7,186 bases of DNA from a bacterium (GTDB lineage: Bacteria; UBA9089; UBA9088). Positions 1-6,582 of the stretch are shown here, piece after piece. Below the pieces are notes generated by a model. That model saw only the letters and a program-made list of their open reading frames with translations, had not been told where the DNA came from and made no database searches. How positions within the stretch are numbered: position 1 is the first letter of the stretch; the number at the start of each line of letters is the position of its first letter. The stretch is from assembly GCA_003498085.1 (NCBI GenBank), contig DNCM01000104.1:1-7186 (forward strand), written 5' to 3'. A program made the translations under genes and the position numbers.

Positions 1-2212
1 CATATAAAATCCTTACCCTTGATCCACAGACAGGTCCAACCCAAGACCACTGCGATGTATCCTGAACAAGGCTTGTTCTTAAAAGATATATCCCCTTTTT
101 CTCTTTTGGATTATCTTTAGGTAGGATATATGTCCTATTCCATTCTGCAGCAAGGCTTAAAAACTCTAATCTTTTTGTCGTAGAAAATGGGTATTCAATC
201 CCACCAATTATTCCGCATTCCATATCGACAAATCTTTTTTCTTTGCCAAAGTATGGCCTCTGCTCCTTAAAAAATCCAACACCAAAAGAGGGTCTTTTCT
301 TAAGATAGGAGTAAAAAATAGAAACATTTGAAAAATCAAAGATTCCTGATGAATAATCGGTTGATAGGAAAAACCTATGGTTTCCAAGGATATCAGAACC
401 TGCAAGCTCCATATTTGCAGAAATACCCTGCCTTGTATCGTATAAAAGCCCACCCGTTCTATAATCCAGGGTAAAATCTGTTCTGTATTCTCTTTTTCCG
501 TATATTTTTATTTGCCTTTTTTCCTCTACTAGTTTTTTTGGAACTTCCATTTCAAAAAAATCTTTTTTTCCAATATCCATAAGATAGATATTTTCTTTCC
601 CCCTATGATATGCAGAGAATGCTATTTTTTCCTTTTTTGGATGGACGGATAAAGAGATTGCACCAGTTGTAAAATTTGTAAGTTTTGCTATCTTTTTCTC
701 CTTTATATCACAGATATAAATATCAAGGGAATTATCTATAAAAAAGATTGTATCTTCATCTTGCCAGTTTAAAAAAGAAATATTTACAGGGAAAATAGCT
801 ATTAATTCACAAATATCTGTCTCTGTATCATATAAAAAGATAGATGTCTGTTTTTCTCCTTCCTTCAAAAAAAGAATCTTTTCTTTAAGCCAAGACGGCA
901 TTTTTGCAGAACCAGATGCAAGGGGTATAATCCTTTTTAAGGAAAGGTCAATGATAAATAAAGAGCAATCTCCATCCTTTTGTCCTGATATAACTAATTT
1001 ATTTCCATCCGGAGAGAAACATATCCATTTTGCTTCATCCAGTGTTTTCAGTTCAATCTTATCTAGGATTTTTTTTCTGATAACAGAGTATATGACGATC
1101 TCATCATAGTTTTTCTTTTTTGAGACAAATGCAATTTTTTCTCCATCCTGCGACCAGACAGGGGGAATATCCTTTAATTCAAGACCCCCTTTTGTTATAT
1201 TTTTTATTATTTTTCCATCAGAAATCCTTACAAGGATAAGCCTATTGTCTTCTTTAGAAATCAAACTAACAATATCGCCCCCAGGAGACATATTTGGATA
1301 CGTCCCTCCACAAAAAATTTTTTTACCATAGTCATCAGGTTGTTTTTTCTCTTTGACAAGTGGCCAATACTTTTCTTTAAGATAACGTGTATATTCCTCC
1401 TCAAGCTGGGAAAGTGAAATTCCTAATACCTGCTTTATTACTTTTTCCTTACTAATATTTCCTGCAAACTTTCTAAGCATTAATGAAAGTGTCTCCTCTC
1501 CATACTTTTTTACAATATATTCTATTAGAGAATAGGATTGTTGGTATGCTAAGTATGGCCTTTCAAGAAAAATATCCATATTACAGAGGCTAATAAGGCT
1601 ATTCTCAATTACCGCATCGCGAAGGACCATCTCACCGATTGGTGTCCAGTGGTCTGAGTAATATTCAGCGATACCCTCCATAAACCACATTGGTGGCTGA
1701 GAAATGATCTCTTGCGATATTATCTTTTCGAATATATTTCCATATAAAACTTCATATGAAAATATGTGACAAAGCTCATGGTTTATGACACCTTTGAGTT
1801 CTCTATACGATCCAGTAAATGGAATAGCAATCCTTCTTTTGAATACCTCGGCAAATCCACCAACATTCCTATCTATGAGCTCAAGAATTATATTTGTCTG
1901 TTGAAAGTCATAGTGGGAGGCAAAGAGAACTAGAGGAATTTTTCTATTGATATCTATTTTAAGGGAGGTAGAAATCCTTGAATATGCCTCCTCTGCCCAA
2001 TTGGCTGAAAGATTTGCAAGTACTTCGCACTTCGGATCATAGTAAACATCGAAATGCTCTGTCTCAATGATGTTCCAAGCTAAATCTTTGCATCTAACCT
2101 TATTTTTCCCAAAGAGTTCTGAAAATGCTAAGGATGTGAAAGAAATAAAAAAAATGGCAAGGTATAAGATATAAGCTTTAAATTCTATCTTCCTTTCTCC
2201 TTGCTGGCGCAT
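1..2212 (-). CDS. Secreted gluzincin metallopeptidase - TolB-like propeller - outer-membrane barrel protein (3' partial)
   Basis: The frame is open from an ATG at 2212 to the window edge (737 codons, no stop), so the C-terminus is missing. I read it by translating the minus strand. Residues 1-31 look like a Sec signal peptide: a basic start (MRQQGERK), a hydrophobic core at about 13-30, and a likely cut after LAFS. Residues 38-260 form a peptidase-MA-like gluzincin domain with HELCH at 145-149 and WFMEGIAEY at 176-184, where E179 is the likely third zinc ligand. Residues about 300-550 contain about six PD40/WD40-like blades with repeated SPDG-type turns (for example CFSPDGNKL, PVWSQDGEKIAF). 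From about 560 the sequence alternates as in beta-strands (FTLDYRTGGLLYDTRQGIS, SDILGNHRFFLSTD), as in the C-terminal barrels of PD40 outer-membrane proteins. It probably acts at the outer membrane facing the periplasm; the substrate is unknown. It overlaps the regulator gene by 35 bp, which suggests translational coupling. Confidence 0.85.
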   Translation of the reverse strand, partial: MRQQGERKIEFKAYILYLAIFFISFTSLAFSELFGKNKVRCKDLAWNIIETEHFDVYYDPKCEVLANLSANWAEEAYSRISTSLKIDINRKIPLVLFASHYDFQQTNIILELIDRNVGGFAEVFKRRIAIPFTGSYRELKGVINHELCHIFSYEVLYGNIFEKIISQEIISQPPMWFMEGIAEYYSDHWTPIGEMVLRDAVIENSLISLCNMDIFLERPYLAYQQSYSLIEYIVKKYGEETLSLMLRKFAGNISKEKVIKQVLGISLSQLEEEYTRYLKEKYWPLVKEKKQPDDYGKKIFCGGTYPNMSPGGDIVSLISKEDNRLILVRISDGKIIKNITKGGLELKDIPPVWSQDGEKIAFVSKKKNYDEIVIYSVIRKKILDKIELKTLDEAKWICFSPDGNKLVISGQKDGDCSLFIIDLSLKRIIPLASGSAKMPSWLKEKILFLKEGEKQTSIFLYDTETDICELIAIFPVNISFLNWQDEDTIFFIDNSLDIYICDIKEKKIAKLTNFTTGAISLSVHPKKEKIAFSAYHRGKENIYLMDIGKKDFFEMEVPKKLVEEKRQIKIYGKREYRTDFTLDYRTGGLLYDTRQGISANMELAGSDILGNHRFFLSTDYSSGIFDFSNVSIFYSYLKKRPSFGVGFFKEQRPYFGKEKRFVDMECGIIGGIEYPFSTTKRLEFLSLAAEWNRTYILPKDNPKEKKGIYLLRTSLVQDTSQWSWVGPVCGSRVRILY

Positions 2213-3263
2213 CTATTTTTCTTGGGAGAATAACGGTTATTTTTGTTTCATTTGGCAAGGCTTCAAGACGAATATTGCCTCTTAGAATACCGACAAGCCT
2301 CTTTACTAACATAAGTCCCATCTTTTCTTCAACGTATATCTCTTTTTCAAAAATTTCCCTTTCATCTTCCCCAAATCCATGTCCTGTATCGATTATATTG
2401 AATATGACAGTATCATTTTCTTTGTCTTCAGAAACCTCAAGACGTATACCCCCTTTTTCTGTAAACTTTACTGCATTCAGCAAAAGCTCCTGAAGGATTT
2501 TTATGAGGTGTGATTCCTCTGTTTTCATCGTGATTGAAGGATAAGATATGTCAAAAGAAAGCTTTTTTTTCTCTGCATCAGGCTTTATCCTTGCAGAGAC
2601 AATAGAAATGACATTAGAAATCGGGAATTCATCGATCCTTATCCAGAGTTTTCCAGAATTGGCCTTTGTTACATCAATAAATGTGTTAAGCTTGCTAATA
2701 AGGGAAGATGAAAGCTTTTCCAGCTCTTCTTTTTGTTTAGACAAAAAATTTTTATTTCCTAATTGACTTATTCCATCTGCTATAGTCTTTATTGGAACGA
2801 GTAGTTCCTGACCTACATTGCCCAGGAATTCTACCTTTATCCTCTCGTGCTCCTTTAATTCATCAAGCTCCTTTTTAAGCTCTAAAGAGACTCTCCTTGT
2901 CTTTAGATTCGCCTCAATCCTTAATATAAGCTCATCCGGGTCAAATGGCTTCGTTAGATAGTCGTCAGCCCCTGCTTTAAAACCAGCAACTCTATTTATT
3001 GTTTCCCCAAGGACTGTAAGGATGATAATAGGGATTTCTTTAAACCTTTCATCATGCTTTATCCTGTGGCAGACTTCAAACCCATCTATTCCAGGAATCA
3101 TCAGATCAAGGATGATAATGTCCGGTTTTTCCTTTTCAATTGAAGATAAAGCTTCTCCACCATCATATGCAAAGGAACAAACAAAGCCTTTTTCATCAAG
3201 CCAGCTTTTTATACTTTCACACATGTCTTTTTCGTCTTCAATAATAAGAATTTTTCCTTCCAC
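2178..3263 (-). CDS. Receiver domain fused to histidine-kinase-like module lacking the phosphoacceptor His
   Basis: The protein is a 361-aa cytoplasmic signalling protein without membrane segments. I chose the GTG at 3263 because it gives MEGKILIIEDE, the usual beginning of a receiver domain; a TTG at 3299 would add 12 residues. Residues 1-125 form a complete CheY-like receiver with acidic pair E9/D10, phosphoacceptor D53 (LDLMIPG), T83 and K105 (TKPF). A charged, coiled-coil-like linker follows (VSLELKKELDELKEHERIK, about 125-143). The HisKA-like helix at about 144-160 reads FLGNVGQELLVPI where active kinases have (S)HELRTP, so the phosphorylated His is Gln (Q152). The ATPase part keeps the N box (ELLLNAVKF, N263) and DTGHGFG, but the last glycine box is weak (EKMGLML). 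It probably cannot autophosphorylate at the usual site and may work as a receiver-controlled pseudo-kinase. Its 3' end overlaps the peptidase-propeller gene. Confidence 0.85.
   Translation of the reverse strand: MEGKILIIEDEKDMCESIKSWLDEKGFVCSFAYDGGEALSSIEKEKPDIIILDLMIPGIDGFEVCHRIKHDERFKEIPIIILTVLGETINRVAGFKAGADDYLTKPFDPDELILRIEANLKTRRVSLELKKELDELKEHERIKVEFLGNVGQELLVPIKTIADGISQLGNKNFLSKQKEELEKLSSSLISKLNTFIDVTKANSGKLWIRIDEFPISNVISIVSARIKPDAEKKKLSFDISYPSITMKTEESHLIKILQELLLNAVKFTEKGGIRLEVSEDKENDTVIFNIIDTGHGFGEDEREIFEKEIYVEEKMGLMLVKRLVGILRGNIRLEALPNETKITVILPRKIDAPARRKEDRI
2197..2202 (-). promoter_or_regulatory. Shine-Dalgarno-like AAGGAG inside the overlap
   Basis: AAGGAG lies within the end of the regulator gene, 8 nt before an in-frame ATA codon (2188-2186) of the peptidase-propeller gene. 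It is downstream of the ATG at 2212, so it cannot serve that start. It may be chance, since it also encodes Gln-Gly-Glu. It may instead mark an ancestral or alternative start at the ATA, giving an N-terminus of MEFKAYILYL and an 11-bp overlap instead of 35 bp. Confidence 0.3.
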
Positions 3264-3270
3264 ATTATCA

Positions 3271-3299
3271 ATTATAATTAAAAAATTTATATCTTGCAA
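3271..3299 (-). promoter_or_regulatory. Candidate sigma70-type promoter before the regulator gene
   Basis: TTGCAA (3299-3294) and a perfect TATAAT (3276-3271) are separated by 17 bp, in the gap after the WaaE-like gene. Transcription would begin about 6-8 nt downstream, almost exactly at the GTG chosen as the start of the regulator, giving a leaderless mRNA. The region is very AT-rich, so a TATAAT match could be chance. The -35 matches the consensus at 4 of 6 positions. Confidence 0.4.
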
Positions 3300-3322
3300 T
3301 AAAATTCTAGAAACCTTTTGTT

Positions 3323-4054
3323 TTAAGACTTAAATTTTGATCTCTCCCAGGTCTTTGCATACTTTACAAGCCTATGGAACGAAGAAAAGCTTGCCCATAA
3401 AAAGCCTTGTGTCCCATCCAAGAATCCAAACTTAAAGATGTATCTATTTATGAAGTCAAGGAGAGAAATAAAAATTTGAAAAACAAATGGAATGTTTAAA
3501 CGATCTTTTTTTGAAACTTCAAGATCAGAATATATATTAAACTTTTCAAAATAATCACTGATATTTTTATAACTATAATGAAAGATTGGATTTTTGAGCA
3601 CCCCTATTTTTCCATCTATAACCAATCTTTCATGGATAAGATCATCGCTAAATTTTGCCATTTCTTTTCTGAATAACCTTACTGGTTTGTCAGAACATCC
3701 ACCAAATTTTAAGTGCTTTCCGAGAAAGAAGAACTTGCGAGGAATAGAGTAAGCATCTTTGTCTAATGTGCTTGATAGTATTTCATTTTTTAAGTCCGCA
3801 CTTATTCTCTCATCTGCATCAATGTTTAATACCCAAGAATGGGTTGCTAAGCTTCTTGCATATTCCTTTTGTTTTCCATATCCCATCCATTCTTTTTCTA
3901 TGACCCTATCCGTATATTCTCTACAAATTTCTTTTGTATTATCCTTGCTCTTTGAATCAACAATTATAATTTCATTAGCCCATTTTACACTTTCAAGACA
4001 ATCTTTTATATTCTCTTCCTCGTTATATGTTATAATTATACAAGATAATTTCAT
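3323..4054 (-). CDS. WaaE/KdtX-like family 2 glycosyltransferase (LPS core or related glycan)
   Basis: This 243-aa GT-A fold glycosyltransferase begins with the standard nucleotide-sugar binding strand (MKLSCIIITYNEEENI, residues 1-16), then IIIVDSKSKDNT (29-40) and the metal/sugar-nucleotide motif NIDADER (77-83, D79/D81). HERLV at 141-145 and a C-terminal hydrophobic, basic part (190-230, including DGTQGFLWA) match the WaaE family, which in enterobacteria adds glucose to an inner-core heptose. Length is normal for that family. It is probably membrane-associated on the cytoplasmic face. The acceptor and sugar here cannot be read from sequence, so no gene symbol is given. Its ATG overlaps the stop of the broken GT4 remnant (ATGA), which suggests former translational coupling. 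No Shine-Dalgarno motif precedes it. Confidence 0.88.
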   Translation of the reverse strand: MKLSCIIITYNEEENIKDCLESVKWANEIIIVDSKSKDNTKEICREYTDRVIEKEWMGYGKQKEYARSLATHSWVLNIDADERISADLKNEILSSTLDKDAYSIPRKFFFLGKHLKFGGCSDKPVRLFRKEMAKFSDDLIHERLVIDGKIGVLKNPIFHYSYKNISDYFEKFNIYSDLEVSKKDRLNIPFVFQIFISLLDFINRYIFKFGFLDGTQGFLWASFSSFHRLVKYAKTWERSKFKS

Positions 4055-4331
4055 ATATTTATTGTTACAAGGAAGGGGTAAGGCATATTTTTCTTTGGTG
4101 TATAGTGGATATGGACTATGTCTGTATCTTTTGAAATAAGGTTTAGGTTTTTTTCAAGGTCTCCACGATAGTATACCATGTCTATTCCCTCTACAATTGA
4201 TTTTACTGGTGCCAAAAGGGTAATATTATGCCCCAGTTTTTAAGGGCATTTACCAACCAATAGATAACCCTCCCAGTTCCTCCATATCCTAAGGCGGGAA
4301 GCCTACTATGTGAAAGCATTGTAATCTTCAT
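4051..4331 (-). pseudogene. GT4 glycosyltransferase remnant: N-terminus only, frameshifted and 3'-truncated
   Basis: From ATG 4331 the frame reads MKITMLSHSRLPALGYGG..., a typical N-terminus of a GT4/GT-B glycosyltransferase with a glycine-rich loop, and stops at TAA 4205-4203 after 42 residues. In the next frame the same protein continues as LGHNITLLAPVKSIVEGID and then IVHIHYTPKKNMPYPFLVTI, ending at TGA 4053-4051. The two parts join if the A5 run (4237-4241) is restored to A6, giving NALKKLGHNITLLAP. Even when repaired it is only about 93 aa, whereas such enzymes usually have about 350, so the rest of domain 1 and all of the nucleotide-sugar-binding domain are gone. It starts in an ATGA overlap with the preceding glycosyltransferase gene and its stop overlaps the start of the next one. 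The single-base loss could be a sequencing error; the truncation could not be explained that way. Confidence 0.8.
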
Positions 4332-5161
4332 ATTAGCTTATAGTTTCTGTATTCAAAAATTGGAAGGTTTTTTATAAAGTACAAAAAACCTTTTTTCTTA
4401 ACCTGCAAATTATCAACAGAAGGAGAATTTGCAATCTTTTGAGCCATACAAGCTGGATGGGTATCTTTGAATATTTCAACATATTCTTGTTCGCTGAAGA
4501 TTCCTGTATTTTTTGAATATTTCTTTTCAATCTCAAAATCAGTATGCCAAAACCTATCGAGATTCCTTTGTTTTTCGATCATAATATGTGGAGGTCTTGC
4601 CCAGCCATAATGGTAAACCTGGGCGCCAATATGCTTTACCAAAAGCTTTTTTCTGCCAATCCTAAATCCCTGTGCATCTTTGTATGATTCAACACCAATG
4701 TGATTGCGAACAATCCTTATTTCCCTCCGATACCATTTGCGTCCCTTTGCAATCGTCCAATAGCTTCCATAAAAATGGATATAGTCAAATAGTAATCCCT
4801 GTACCCTATGGTCTTCAAGGTTATCCTCCATTGCTTTCATAACCCGTGGGTAAAATTTCTCATGCAAGACCTCATCTGCCTGAATATAGAAGCACCATTC
4901 ATACCTGCAATGAGAAAGGGCGATATTTGTCTGCTGTGCAAAAATACGCCATTTTTCCTTAAGTGTTTCATCCCATACTGTTTCAATGATGCGAATCTTA
5001 GGGGAATTGATGCTATGTATGAGACTTAATGTTTCATCCTGAGAATTACCTACAACAATAATGAACTCATCGCATAAAGGAAGGACGGATGCGATTGATT
5101 CAAAAACAGGATAACCGAAACGGATAGCATCCCTAACAAATGTAAAACCACTAACCTTCAT
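4328..5161 (-). CDS. Family 2 glycosyltransferase, surface polysaccharide synthesis
   Basis: The start is ATG 5161, giving 277 aa and MKVSGFTFVRDAIRFGYPV; an upstream start at 5245 would only add residues read from inside the O-antigen ligase gene. The N-terminal GT-A fold shows CDEFIIVVGNSQDET (30-44), the acidic sugar-nucleotide region IQADEVL (93-99), in which QADE replaces the classic DxD, and the aromatic/basic stretch WYRREIRIVRN (143-153). The C-terminal part has HYGWARPP (184-191), common in this GT2 subgroup. It probably transfers a sugar in O-antigen or another glycan at the cytoplasmic membrane; donor and acceptor are unknown. The first 11 bp overlap the end of the O-antigen ligase gene, and its TGA overlaps the ATG of the GT4 remnant. 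Confidence 0.85.
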   Translation of the reverse strand: MKVSGFTFVRDAIRFGYPVFESIASVLPLCDEFIIVVGNSQDETLSLIHSINSPKIRIIETVWDETLKEKWRIFAQQTNIALSHCRYEWCFYIQADEVLHEKFYPRVMKAMEDNLEDHRVQGLLFDYIHFYGSYWTIAKGRKWYRREIRIVRNHIGVESYKDAQGFRIGRKKLLVKHIGAQVYHYGWARPPHIMIEKQRNLDRFWHTDFEIEKKYSKNTGIFSEQEYVEIFKDTHPACMAQKIANSPSVDNLQVKKKGFLYFIKNLPIFEYRNYKLI

Positions 5162-6263
5162 TTCTTTTAAGAACAACAAAGCAGCCAACAAGAAACCAGA
5201 AGAGATAGCCGAGCCTTCCCATATATGTAAGATCAACCATCCCATAGAAAAACCAGCCTATTAAGGAGGCAAGAATGCCAATTTTTAATGGGTCGTTATT
5301 AAGGTTTTTAAAGAGATAACAAAATATTGAGGAAAGCAATAGTATATATACAAAAAGGCTTATTAACCCCCCCTCTGCGGCTATATTCAAAAGATTATTG
5401 TAGCAATGAACAGAAACATCCCCATTAAATTTAGCCTTAAAACAACCTGGACCTATGCCAAATAAAGGGTATTTTTTAATTGTCTCCAAGCCCTCCTTCC
5501 ACATACATATCCTATATGCATTATTTGGGTAATCAAGGTCAAGTGTTTTTATTATACGCCCTTTTGTCATTGGAAATAAAAAGGTAAGTATTATAAACAC
5601 TGGGATAAAGAAAAGGGCTTTTTTATACTTTATAATTCCCAGGGCTATAGTTGCAATAATCACATGAAGATATGCCCCCCTTGTTGTTGTAAGTAGTAAT
5701 AATGCAGAAAGTGTGAGTATTGAAAAACCAAAAAATAGCCTTTTATAAAAAGATTTAGAGAATATAAAAACGCAGAGAGCAACAGGAAGGATCATTCCAA
5801 CAGCCTCTCCAATCGCACGATTACCATATATGCTTTTTTCTTCCCCATGAAATGTTATATTGAATAGGCTAAATCCAAAGCTATATTGGAGAAATACATA
5901 TATTGCCAAAATGCTTGCTGATATTATTAGTAGGTAGATCAGTCTGTTAAGAGTTTTTAGTTCTTTTACTCCAAAGATAACTAGATAATAAAGGCCGATT
6001 CTTCTTATCAAAGAGTTAATCGTTTTTAATCCATTTCCAGGCTCTTCAGAAAGTATCGTTGATAAAATGAGGGTTAGAAAAAAACATAAAATTGGTAGAT
6101 TAAATGGGACCTGTTTTATCTCATCTTTTTTTATAAACAACAAGGGTATAAACCCAATAATTCCTATGATTACTCCAATTGCCTGACCAGAGGTTGAACT
6201 TGTGGCTGATATAATATAAACTACCAGTCCAAACAAGATTATTTTTTGAAAAATTTTTTCCAT
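5151..6263 (-). CDS. O-antigen ligase/polymerase-like membrane protein (Wzy_C family)
   Basis: This 370-aa multi-pass inner-membrane protein has roughly ten hydrophobic segments, for example at 7-20, 30-44, 55-70, 108-126, 155-168, 178-192, 200-211, 216-231, 300-318 and 328-345. Family landmarks are TTTRGAYLH (192-200), where the TRGA arginine is typical of WaaL/Wzy proteins, the large external loop with RICMW and PLFGIGPG (266-273), and HCYNNLLNIAAEGG (286-299) with the conserved His and Asn. Members transfer or polymerise lipid-linked glycans on the periplasmic side; ligase and polymerase cannot be separated from sequence alone. The start is ATG 6263, because the frame upstream to 6302 only translates the tRNA. 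There are just 8 nt between the tRNA 3' end and the ATG and no Shine-Dalgarno motif. It is the first protein gene after the tRNA promoter. Confidence 0.87.
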   Translation of the reverse strand: MEKIFQKIILFGLVVYIISATSSTSGQAIGVIIGIIGFIPLLFIKKDEIKQVPFNLPILCFFLTLILSTILSEEPGNGLKTINSLIRRIGLYYLVIFGVKELKTLNRLIYLLIISASILAIYVFLQYSFGFSLFNITFHGEEKSIYGNRAIGEAVGMILPVALCVFIFSKSFYKRLFFGFSILTLSALLLLTTTRGAYLHVIIATIALGIIKYKKALFFIPVFIILTFLFPMTKGRIIKTLDLDYPNNAYRICMWKEGLETIKKYPLFGIGPGCFKAKFNGDVSVHCYNNLLNIAAEGGLISLFVYILLLSSIFCYLFKNLNNDPLKIGILASLIGWFFYGMVDLTYMGRLGYLFWFLVGCFVVLKRNEG

Positions 6264-6271
6264 AAATAAAC

Positions 6272-6344
6272 CACGCCTGGGCCGACTTGAACGGCCAACC
6301 ACCTGCTTAGAAGGCAGATGCTCTATCCCTTGAGCTACAGGCGC
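6272..6344 (-). tRNA. tRNA-Arg (anticodon UCU)
   Basis: The 73 nt fold as a full cloverleaf. The acceptor stem is GCGCCTG with CAGGCGT (one G-U at the end pair). The D stem is GCTC/GAGC with an 8-nt loop, the anticodon stem TCTGC/GCAGG with loop CTTCTAA (anticodon TCT), the variable loop 5 nt, and the T arm GGCCG-TTCAAGT-CGGCC. The discriminator base is G and CCA is not encoded, so it must be added after transcription. It reads AGA/AGG, the dominant arginine codons in this window. It sits between an extended -10 promoter and the O-antigen ligase gene, so it is probably processed from a joint tRNA-mRNA transcript. Confidence 0.95.
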
Positions 6345-6582
6345 ATATTTTTATTATACCACAAATTCCCCAACTTTCGTCAAATCTGATATAAATACTG
6401 ACAATTATGGGTATTAAAGAATAATCAGTCAATACTCCTCCTCTCCCCCATGTAGTCTATGTTAACATCTAGTTCTTAAGTTCCTCCCAAATCTTTTCTT
6501 TTTAAGAAAATTTCTATTTTTTGTTTTTTTATTTATTAAGATGGGGAAATTCTGATTTTTTTAAAAGAAGTTAATTCCATTA
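6345..6582. other. AT-rich spacer between smpB and tRNA-Arg
   Basis: About 240 bp without a convincing gene. It holds the tRNA promoter at 6353-6383. There is an interrupted inverted repeat at 6397-6429 (ACTGA-caa-TTAT pairing with ATAA-TCAGT) and a perfect 10-bp palindrome ATGTTAACAT at 6459-6468. A purine-rich minus-strand stretch GGGGGAGAGGAGGAG lies at about 6435-6449. Another hairpin at 6494-6510 (TTTTCTT/AAGAAAA) is followed by T-rich sequence on the plus strand, but no plus-strand gene would use it. I see no strong intrinsic terminator for smpB. Functions of these pieces are not known. Confidence 0.5.
6353..6383 (-). promoter_or_regulatory. Extended -10 promoter for tRNA-Arg and probably the downstream operon
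   Basis: TATAAT (6358-6353) is preceded by TGG, making a TGnTATAAT extended -10. TTGACG lies at 6383-6378, but with a 19-bp spacer, longer than ideal; the extended -10 can compensate. Transcription should start about 7 nt downstream, a few bases before the tRNA 5' end at 6344. No terminator is visible between the tRNA and the next gene. Confidence 0.65.

Noticed and set aside
208..453. An 81-codon minus-strand ORF
   Set aside because: It is in another frame inside the barrel-coding part of the large secreted protein and shows no family features.
2275..3333. Several plus-strand ORFs of 72-103 codons
   Set aside because: They are serine-rich or hydrophobic shadows antisense to the receiver/pseudo-kinase gene.
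4225..4250. Programmed -1 frameshift joining the two halves of the GT4 gene
   Set aside because: The site CTT AAA AAC is not a canonical slippery heptamer and the joined product would still be only about 93 aa, so gene decay or a sequence error is simpler.
5162..5245. A 28-residue extension of the family 2 glycosyltransferase starting at 5245
   Set aside because: It lies wholly inside the ligase gene in another frame; ATG 5161 gives the normal family N-terminus MKVSGFTFVR.
6272..6300. tRNA-Arg 3' end as an attachment site of an integrated element
   Set aside because: No second copy of the tRNA 3' end, integrase or other mobility gene is visible in the window.
6264..6302. A 13-residue N-terminal extension of the O-antigen ligase ORF (MVGRSSRPRRGLF)
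   Set aside because: It is the translation of the tRNA-Arg 3' half and the 8-nt spacer; the ATG at 6263 begins the membrane protein.
6307..6432. A 41-codon minus-strand ORF from TTG 6432 preceded by GAGGAGGAG
   Set aside because: It crosses the tRNA promoter and runs into tRNA-Arg up to the anticodon loop; no recognisable protein sequence.
6494..6530. Plus-strand intrinsic terminator (hairpin followed by T-rich tract)
   Set aside because: The stem is mostly A-T and no plus-strand gene lies upstream; on the minus strand it lacks a following T tract.
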